DNA from: an uncultured Mordavella sp.
Lineage (GTDB): Bacteria > Bacillota > Clostridia > Lachnospirales > Lachnospiraceae
Length of the DNA: 64,000 bases
NCBI GenBank assembly: GCA_902406105.1
Contig: CABPCP010000001.1
Span: 62,001 to 126,000, forward strand
Direction: 5' to 3'
Shown: piece after piece, positions 58,555-64,000 of the stretch
Position numbering within the stretch: position 1 is the first letter of the stretch
Layout: each line of letters starts with the position of its first letter
Program-made: the position numbers and the translations under genes
The notes under the pieces: generated by a model
Seen by the model: only the letters and a program-made list of their open reading frames with translations
What the model was told of the DNA's origin: nothing
Databases searched by the model: none

Positions 58555-59244
58555 ATGAATCAAATATATGTATTGGGGTTGATCACCAACCGGGGAATGA
58601 GAGAACGGTTTCTCCAGTTTTTTAAAGAATATCATATAGAAGTGACCTTCACGACTCTGGGAAGAGGAACGGCTGCCAGTTCTCTTTTGGATTTCCTTGG
58701 GATGGAAGATACAGAGAAGGCGATCTATCTGGCAGTGATCACGCGGGATACCTGGCAGGGACTGAAGAAAGGGCTCTATACTCGTATGAGGATTGATATA
58801 CCGGGAAGAGGAATCGCTTTTTTGATCCCGTTAAGCAGTGTTGGGGGAAAGAAAGTCTTGCAGTATCTGACAGCTGGACAGAAAATCGAGATTGAGGAGG
58901 AAAGCGTTTTGCAGAACACAGAGTATGAATTGCTGATCGCGATCGCGAATTCAGGATACACGGAGACGATCATGGATGCCGCCAGAAGCGCCCGCGCTCC
59001 CGGCGGAACGGTGATCCATGCCAAAGGAACTGGAGCGGAACACGCTGAGAAATTCTTGGGCATCAGTCTGGCGGAAGAAAAAGAGATGGTATTTATCGCC
59101 GTTAAGACCAGCCGGAAAAAGGCGATCATGAAAGCCATCATGGAAAAGGCCGGCGCCGATACCAAGGCGGGAACGGTTGTGTTTTCCCTGCCGATAACGG
59201 AAACTGCCGGCCTGCGTATGCTGGATGAGATGGAAGAAGATTAA
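58555..59244 (+). CDS. Tandem PII-like signalling protein
   Basis: A 229-residue protein consisting of two PII/GlnB-like domains. The second (about 125-225) is clear: YTETIMDAARSARAPGGTVIHAKGT, FLGISLAEEKEMVFIAVKTSRKKAIMKAIMEKAG and a closing strand. The first (1-115) has the same outline, less conserved (VLGLITNRGMRERFLQFFKEY, LGRGTAASSLLDFLG). The classical uridylylated tyrosine of the T-loop is not seen. It follows the DUF1538 gene by 10 bp with a GGAGGAAGGCC site. PII proteins control nitrogen and carbon transporters; here DUF1538 is the obvious partner. Its stop overlaps that of the convergent AgcS gene. Confidence 0.82.
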   Translation: MNQIYVLGLITNRGMRERFLQFFKEYHIEVTFTTLGRGTAASSLLDFLGMEDTEKAIYLAVITRDTWQGLKKGLYTRMRIDIPGRGIAFLIPLSSVGGKKVLQYLTAGQKIEIEEESVLQNTEYELLIAIANSGYTETIMDAARSARAPGGTVIHAKGTGAEHAEKFLGISLAEEKEMVFIAVKTSRKKAIMKAIMEKAGADTKAGTVVFSLPITETAGLRMLDEMEED

Positions 59245-60644
59245 TTCCAGAAGTCAGTCTTATCCTTAAGCTGGATATCAGCCGCCTTGAATACGGGATC
59301 TTTCCCTTCCTTTTTCTGTTTTGTATAATCGCGCATTGCCCGGATCGCCGGGGCGCCCAAGATCACAATGACAGGAAGGTTGATAAGAGCCATCAGTCCC
59401 ATAAGGACGTCGGCCATATTCCATACCAGTCCAAACTCCATCATCGCGCCGGCAAGAACGATCGCAGCGGCGATGATGCGGAAGATATTGAGCAGAAGCT
59501 TTCCGGGGTTTCTGCCGCACAGGAACTTTAAGCCCATCTCCGCATAGTAAAAGTTGCCGATCAGAGTTGTGAAGGCGAACAGGCAGAGAGCGATGGTGAT
59601 AAAGATTGTTCCAAATCCGCCCAGGGAATTGGAAGCCGCGGCCTGTACCCAAGGCATTCCCGCAAGGTCGATATCCGGCGCTACTCCGGAACACAGGAGC
59701 ATGAATGAAGTGGCGGAACAAATCAGTATGGTGTCGATAAAAACAGAGAGCATCTGTACCAGTCCCTGTTTTACCGGATGTGAAACCGCCGCGCTGGCGG
59801 CCGCGTTCGGAGCGGATCCCACGCCGGCCTCGTTGGAGAACAGTCCCCGCTTGATTCCCTGCATGATGCAGGAACCGGCAAACCCGCCGAAGATGGCCCG
59901 GAAATCGAAAGCGTTGGTGAAGATGTCCGTGAACATCTGAGGGATCAATTGAAAATGTGTGACTACAATAAACAGTGATACCGCCAGGTAAAAGATCCCC
60001 ATGAGCGGAACCAGTACGCCGGTGATCTTGGAGATCTGCTTGCTGCCTCCGAAAATAGAGGCGGCAAAGATCAGGGCTAGGATCACGCCGATAACGATCG
60101 GGGTCATCTTGGGATCATAGAAACCATAGGCGCGGAAAGAATCCGCGATATTAAAGGAAGCCACAAGATTAAAGCCGCCCATATAAGTAAAAATAAGAGT
60201 AACGGCGAATAATACGCCGATCCAGCGCTTTTTGAGGGCTGCCTGGATATAATAGGCGGGGCCTCCGTAGGAACTGCCATCTTCCGCCCGATGTTTATAA
60301 ATCTGGGCAAGGGTACTCTCGATGAAGGCGGAAGCGCTTCCCAAAAGAGCCGTCAGCCACATCCAGAAGACGGCTCCAGGGCCTCCCAGACAGATGGCGG
60401 TAGAAATACCCGCGATATTTCCAGTACCTACTCTGGAAGCGGTAGATACCATGAGGGCCTGAAAGGACGAAAGTCCGTTTTCATCATCCCCAGGCTGGGC
60501 AACGACACGCAGGGATTCTTTAAACATGCGAAATTGTACAAAGCGGGTTCGGATGGAAAAATAGATTCCGACACCCAAAAGAAGGACGATCAGGATATAG
60601 CTGTACAGAAGATCGCTGATCGTGCTGATGATTTCTGCAAACAC
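59241..60644 (-). CDS. Alanine/glycine:cation symporter (AgcS family)
   Basis: A 467-residue sodium:amino-acid symporter. Signatures: GVGIYFSIRTRFVQFRMFKESL at the N-terminus, STASRVGTGNIAGISTAICLGGPGAVFWMW, and KRGLFSNEAGVGSAPNAAASA. Around ten membrane helices. It starts at GTG (60644) with GAGAGG upstream. It takes up alanine, glycine or related amino acids. The stop codons of this gene and the PII-like gene overlap by 4 bp with no terminator between. Confidence 0.95.
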   Translation of the reverse strand: MFAEIISTISDLLYSYILIVLLLGVGIYFSIRTRFVQFRMFKESLRVVAQPGDDENGLSSFQALMVSTASRVGTGNIAGISTAICLGGPGAVFWMWLTALLGSASAFIESTLAQIYKHRAEDGSSYGGPAYYIQAALKKRWIGVLFAVTLIFTYMGGFNLVASFNIADSFRAYGFYDPKMTPIVIGVILALIFAASIFGGSKQISKITGVLVPLMGIFYLAVSLFIVVTHFQLIPQMFTDIFTNAFDFRAIFGGFAGSCIMQGIKRGLFSNEAGVGSAPNAAASAAVSHPVKQGLVQMLSVFIDTILICSATSFMLLCSGVAPDIDLAGMPWVQAAASNSLGGFGTIFITIALCLFAFTTLIGNFYYAEMGLKFLCGRNPGKLLLNIFRIIAAAIVLAGAMMEFGLVWNMADVLMGLMALINLPVIVILGAPAIRAMRDYTKQKKEGKDPVFKAADIQLKDKTDFWN

Positions 60645-60687
60645 AATAGATTCCTCTCTTTCCTAAAAATGACATAAATGCTTAACT

Positions 60688-60716
60688 ATTATATAGTATT
60701 TGTAAGAATTTGTCTA
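60688..60716 (-). promoter_or_regulatory. Promoter of AgcS gene
   Basis: On the minus strand TAGACA (60711-60716) and TATAAT (60688-60693) with 17-bp spacing. Confidence 0.6.
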
Positions 60717-60776
60717 TAATTGCCATGGGTAAAGAGAGGTTTTTCTTCCCCATTTTTCTCATTTTCCAACCCTGAA

Positions 60777-60805
60777 TTGAAAATCTCTACCAGGTATGTT
60801 AGAAT
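60777..60805 (+). promoter_or_regulatory. Promoter of pyrE
   Basis: TTGAAA (60777-60782) and TAGAAT (60800-60805) with 17-bp spacing, 43 bp upstream of the pyrE start codon. There is no room for a PyrR attenuator in this leader. Confidence 0.7.
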
Positions 60806-60848
60806 TGAAAGAAAAAAGAAAGCCCATAAATATGGAGGTTTTATCAAT

Positions 60849-61529
60849 ATGGAAGCGTACAAGCAGGAATTTATTGAATTTATGGTAGAAAGCGATGTGC
60901 TGAAATTCGGAGAGTTCACACTGAAAAGTGGAAGGAAATCTCCCTTTTTTATGAATGCGGGAGCCTATGTGACCGGTTCACAGTTAAAGCGGCTGGGAGA
61001 ATACTACGCAAAGGCCATCCACGAGACCTATGGAGATGATTTTGACGTATTGTTCGGGCCGGCCTACAAGGGGATCCCATTAGCTGTAGTGACGGCTATC
61101 GCTTACAGTGAGCTGTACGGAAGAGAAGTGCGTTATTGTTCTGACAGAAAAGAAGAGAAAGACCATGGGGCGGATAAAGGAAGCTTCCTTGGCAGCAAGC
61201 TGAAAGATGGGGATCGCGTCATCATGATCGAAGATGTGACCACATCCGGGAAGTCCATGGAAGAAACGGTACCCAAGGTAAGAGGCGCCGCGGATGTGAC
61301 AGTCAAAGGCCTGATGGTTTCTTTGAACCGCATGGAAGTAGGAAAGGGCGGAGAAAAATGCGCTCTGGATGAGATCAAGGAGCTCTATGGATTTGAGACG
61401 GCGGCGATCGTCACCATGGAAGAAGTGGTTGAATATTTATACAACCGGGAATGTCAGGGGAAAATCGTTATTGATGATACATTAAAATCCGCGATCGACG
61501 CATATTATGAACAGTATGGGGCGAAATAA
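60849..61529 (+). CDS. pyrE: Orotate phosphoribosyltransferase
   Basis: A 226-residue PyrE. The ATG at 60849 (MEAYKQEFIEFMVES) follows ATGGAGG; an upstream in-frame ATG at 60720 overlaps the promoter and is rejected. Motifs: GEFTLKSGRKSPFFMNAG, FGPAYKGIPLAVV and the PRPP-binding RVIMIEDVTTSGKSM. It joins orotate to PRPP to form OMP, between PyrD and PyrF. Separated from the other pyr genes by about 4 kb and with its own promoter. Confidence 0.97.
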   Translation: MEAYKQEFIEFMVESDVLKFGEFTLKSGRKSPFFMNAGAYVTGSQLKRLGEYYAKAIHETYGDDFDVLFGPAYKGIPLAVVTAIAYSELYGREVRYCSDRKEEKDHGADKGSFLGSKLKDGDRVIMIEDVTTSGKSMEETVPKVRGAADVTVKGLMVSLNRMEVGKGGEKCALDEIKELYGFETAAIVTMEEVVEYLYNRECQGKIVIDDTLKSAIDAYYEQYGAK

Positions 61530-61549
61530 GGACCAAAGGAGGAGCGGTT

Positions 61550-61702
61550 ATGAGTGAAAAAGCGTATAAATCTATGGGGATTGCCGGAGCCGTGGGAATA
61601 GCGGTGGGAGTTGTAGTAACTGTAATAGGGATCGCGGCAGGAGTGATCACCATCATATTTGGCACACGTCTGCTGAAAGACAGAAAAGGATTGACATTTT
61701 AA
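61550..61702 (+). CDS. Small single-helix membrane protein
   Basis: A 50-residue protein (MSEKAYKSMGIAGAVGIAVG onward) with one long, glycine/valine/isoleucine-rich hydrophobic stretch at residues 9-37 and a basic end (RLLKDRKG). The ATG has an excellent AAAGGAGGAGCGGTT site. It lies 20 bp after pyrE and 19 bp before the VanZ-like gene. Family and function unknown; glycine-zipper-like spacing is visible in the helix. Confidence 0.75.
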   Translation: MSEKAYKSMGIAGAVGIAVGVVVTVIGIAAGVITIIFGTRLLKDRKGLTF

Positions 61703-61721
61703 GCCGAAAGGGTGCTGACTT

Positions 61722-62210
61722 TTGAATTCAAAAAAAAGGAAAAGAATCCGCGGACTTGGAAAAGTTTTGTTTATTCTGTATATCCTTTTTATCATTTATT
61801 TTCTGATTTTCTCAGAGTGGTACGGACGCACAGGCGTGATGGAAGAGTATCACTATAATCTGGTGCTTTTCAAAGAGATCAAACGGTTCTGGGAATACCG
61901 GGAACAGCTTGGGATGTTTGCTGTGTTTACGAATTTATTCGGGAACGTGCTGATTTTTGTGCCGTTCGGGTTTTTCATGCCTATGGCGAGCAAATACAGA
62001 AGCTTTTTTTCCACGCTGTTTTACAGTTTTGGTTTGAGTCTGTGTGTGGAAACATTCCAGCTTTTTTCTAAAGTTGGAAGTTTTGACGTAGACGATCTGC
62101 TTTTGAATACCGTCGGAGGGGTGGCGGGATATATTATATTTACGGTCTGCGCGTTTATAAGGAGAAGATATGATCATAAAAAGAAAAACAGGAATTATAG
62201 GAAACGATAA
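61722..62210 (+). CDS. VanZ-like membrane protein
   Basis: A 162-residue protein starting at TTG (61722) with AAAGGGTG upstream. Four membrane helices; VanZ-family pattern NLVLFKEIKRFWEY, FTNLFGNVLIFVPFGFFMP and CVETFQLFSKVGSFDVDDLLLNTVGGVAGY. VanZ homologues confer low-level teicoplanin resistance in VanA clusters, but most genomic copies, as here, have unknown housekeeping roles. The nearby genes do not form a glycopeptide cluster. Confidence 0.9.
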   Translation: MNSKKRKRIRGLGKVLFILYILFIIYFLIFSEWYGRTGVMEEYHYNLVLFKEIKRFWEYREQLGMFAVFTNLFGNVLIFVPFGFFMPMASKYRSFFSTLFYSFGLSLCVETFQLFSKVGSFDVDDLLLNTVGGVAGYIIFTVCAFIRRRYDHKKKNRNYRKR

Positions 62211-62223
62211 GAAGAGAGGCAGG

Positions 62224-62568
62224 ATGGACTCCAGAGAGAAGCGCAGGAGAAAAATGGTGCGGACCAAATACGGACAGGCTCCGGAAAGACATTCCAGGAA
62301 AGGAGTCAAGTCTTGTTTTTTTGCTGGAACCGCAGTTTTTCTGCTGGTCCTTCTCTTAGTAATCTCCTTCCTCAGGAAAGGAGAATTAAGCGAGCTGATC
62401 GGATTTGCCGGAATCGCGGTCCTGGCGCTTGGGATTGCCGGGCTCGTTTCAGGTATCCGCGGACTGAAAGAAAGAGATAAAAATTATACAACATGCAGAG
62501 TTGGAATCGGGATCTGCGCGGCCTTGATCCTGGGTATGTGCGGAATATTTGTCAGGGGGCTTTTTTAG
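62224..62568 (+). CDS. Small membrane protein of unknown function
   Basis: A 114-residue protein with a basic N-terminus (MDSREKRRRKMVRTKYG) and three hydrophobic segments (about residues 33-52, 58-78 and 91-112). The start at 62224 has GAGAGGCAGG upstream; a longer frame from 62170 overlaps the VanZ gene without a site. Family not recognised with certainty. It abuts the aminopeptidase gene: the ATG follows its stop directly. Confidence 0.72.
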   Translation: MDSREKRRRKMVRTKYGQAPERHSRKGVKSCFFAGTAVFLLVLLLVISFLRKGELSELIGFAGIAVLALGIAGLVSGIRGLKERDKNYTTCRVGIGICAALILGMCGIFVRGLF

Positions 62569-64000
62569 ATGACGGAAGAGAGATACCGGCTGGCCATTGG
62601 GCGCATCAGGGAAATGAAGAAAGAAACCAGTGTAAACGAAAGGTTCAGAGATTATTTCCGCAAAATGGCGGAGTTCTTTATTATGATCGATGAACTGAAG
62701 GAGAGTCTGGAATCAGGAAGCTACCAGGCGGCTTCCCTGGCGGAATTGGGATACTGGAACAAGCGGTTATATCAGGATATCCTGCCGGAGAACTATGAGA
62801 TGAGTTATGGAAATCCCACATTCGCCGCAAAACGCCTGGGAGAGGATTACGGGAAGATCTTGTGTTTTCTCTATGGAGAAATGCGTGGAGCAGTGGTTTA
62901 TGCTTTTGAGGACAGAGCAGAGTATCTGGATATTCTCATGGAACTTTTGATCGAGGTGTATAACCAGTTTGAAGAGACGGGACTGCCGGAGATCCGAAAT
63001 ATTAAGGATACGATCTATTGGTATGCCAGCGATTATTGCGACGTGTTTGTGGCGGACAGGATCAAAGAACAGGTATGCCCGGAGGAATCTTTGGCGGTGA
63101 AACTGATCTTGGAAAGTGATCTGACCTCGCCGAGATATCTCTATCAATTTGGAGAGTACATCAGCGAAAATGAGCGAAAGACGGCGGAACATCTGGGCAA
63201 CCTGGATGAAAGCGTGATCCAAAAGATGGCGGATACTTGTACAGAAGGATATAGAAGAGGCTTCGTAAACACGGGAAAGGACCTCTCGAAAAAGGCATCT
63301 GTCAATATCCGTTATGTCCTGGGATTTGAGCGGGTCATCCGCAAAGTGATCGAGAATTTTGAGGCCATGGGCCTCAAACCGATCATCTACCGGTCCGCGG
63401 TCAGCGCCCTGACAAGGCGCCAGCATCTGAAGATCGGATATTACGGAGGTATCGCGAATAAGCAGTACGACTATGACCACAAGGATGACCAGGCCCTGTT
63501 TCTGGATAAGCAGTTCGCGGAGCGGAAGCTGGAAGTGATACAGAGCACTTATGAGAATTATAAAAAAGAAGCGGGAGAGTTTGCCGGCCCGGCCTGTATG
63601 GAAACATTTGGGGAAGCGCCTTTCTCGCCGGAGCATAAGGAAGAAGCTTTGAAGCTTGCCCGGCGCCAGGAAGAGACCGCGCGGTCTTTAGACAGCCGTC
63701 AGAGCCAGATCGCGAACACCTATATTCCGGGGGATGAGCGGAGTTTTACCATCGTGGCATATCCGGTGCCGGAAGTGGGGAAACGATATGAAGAGATTTT
63801 TGATGAGATCATAAGAATCAATACGCTGGATGCGGCCCTTTATGAATCGGTACAGCAGACGCTGATCGATGCGTTGGACCAGGGAGCTTACGTCCATGTT
63901 CTGGGAGCCGGAGAGAACCGGACAGATTTGAAGATCTGCCTCCACAGCCTGGAAGATCCAGGAAAGGAAACGATTTTTGAGAATTGTGTGGCAGACGTGA
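62569..64000 (+). CDS. M29-type aminopeptidase-like protein (runs off window)
   Basis: An open frame of 477 codons from ATG 62569 (MTEERYRLAIGRIREMKKE) to the window end, not closed. An N-terminal helical extension of about 280 residues is followed by a domain with IVAYPVPEVGKRYEEIFDEI and YVHVLGAGENRTDLKICLHSLEDPG, the N-R-T-D-L pattern of M29 (AmpS/PepS-like) metallo-aminopeptidases, and ETIFENCVADV at the edge. Clostridia have a long form of this peptidase of about 670 residues, which fits. Metal ligands expected after this point lie outside the window. GGGGG upstream is a plausible site. Confidence 0.78.
   Translation, partial: MTEERYRLAIGRIREMKKETSVNERFRDYFRKMAEFFIMIDELKESLESGSYQAASLAELGYWNKRLYQDILPENYEMSYGNPTFAAKRLGEDYGKILCFLYGEMRGAVVYAFEDRAEYLDILMELLIEVYNQFEETGLPEIRNIKDTIYWYASDYCDVFVADRIKEQVCPEESLAVKLILESDLTSPRYLYQFGEYISENERKTAEHLGNLDESVIQKMADTCTEGYRRGFVNTGKDLSKKASVNIRYVLGFERVIRKVIENFEAMGLKPIIYRSAVSALTRRQHLKIGYYGGIANKQYDYDHKDDQALFLDKQFAERKLEVIQSTYENYKKEAGEFAGPACMETFGEAPFSPEHKEEALKLARRQEETARSLDSRQSQIANTYIPGDERSFTIVAYPVPEVGKRYEEIFDEIIRINTLDAALYESVQQTLIDALDQGAYVHVLGAGENRTDLKICLHSLEDPGKETIFENCVADV

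Noticed and set aside
61722..62210. Glycopeptide resistance cluster, because of VanZ and VanRS-like genes
   Set aside because: VanZ-like and VanRS-like genes are 50 kb apart and vanH, vanA and vanX are absent. These are common chromosomal relatives.

Overview
The window looks like chromosomal DNA of a spore-forming Gram-positive anaerobe of the Clostridia, most probably Lachnospiraceae. This is judged from gene content and codon style, not from a database search. Supporting signs are strong AGGAGG-type ribosome binding sites with some TTG, GTG and probably CTG starts, an AddAB (not RecBCD) nuclease, a group II ECF transporter with an FMN riboswitch in front of ribU, pyrK/pyrD class 1B, a small acid-soluble spore protein behind a sigma-G-type promoter, an FtsEX-PcsB-like module, and many family types usual in gut clostridia. 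I see no insertion sequence, prophage, CRISPR array, rRNA or tRNA; this is mostly core chromosome with lineage-specific genes.

Layout. 1-10.6 kb: a truncated AraC regulator (minus), then dapF-like, addB, addA and a VanRS-like two-component pair, apparently co-directional, ending in a small four-helix membrane protein preceded by direct-repeat boxes. 10.7-13.9 kb: SPFH protein plus a 56-residue ribbon-helix-helix protein, a convergent HPr/Crh-like protein, a second AraC regulator and a membrane-anchored protein of unknown role. 14-19.3 kb: cardiolipin synthase, a lipoprotein version of trigger factor, PAP2 phosphatase, lipid kinase and TetR, so a lipid/envelope neighbourhood. 19.5-27.5 kb: tex, a cysteine desulfidase-like protein, FMN riboswitch-ribU, a YdbS/YdbT-like PH-domain pair and an NMN adenylyltransferase-like protein. 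27.6-35 kb: a large TetM-like GTPase fused to a YacP/Rae1-type NYN nuclease, an unknown helical protein, a ferredoxin-type aldo-keto reductase, a duplicated palindromic repeat, a second two-component system, cyclophilin and a DMT exporter.

36-44.4 kb: ecfA1-ecfA2-ecfT (the energising module RibU would use), truA, a sulfur/2-hydroxyacyl-CoA dehydratase-like cluster with DUF3343, and two CobW-type GTPases. 44.5-46.7 kb: an autoregulated-looking PadR-DUF1700-DUF4097-PspC envelope cluster. 46.7-52.9 kb: spore protein, WecG/TagA transferase, PucR-type regulator, then ftsE-ftsX-M23 hydrolase-Ctp protease, a coherent cell-wall division module. 53-61.5 kb: pyrC-pyrF-pyrK-pyrD, a DUF1538 membrane protein with a fused double PII-like regulator, a convergent AgcS symporter and pyrE. 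61.5-64 kb: three small membrane proteins and the start of an M29-type aminopeptidase that runs off the window.

The observations I would follow first are the TetM-like GTPase/NYN nuclease fusion (27653-30376), a DapF homologue in which both catalytic cysteines are serine (544-1401), the DUF1538/double-PII pair (57006-59244), and the SPFH-RHH pair with a tandem 11-bp operator (10660-11928).
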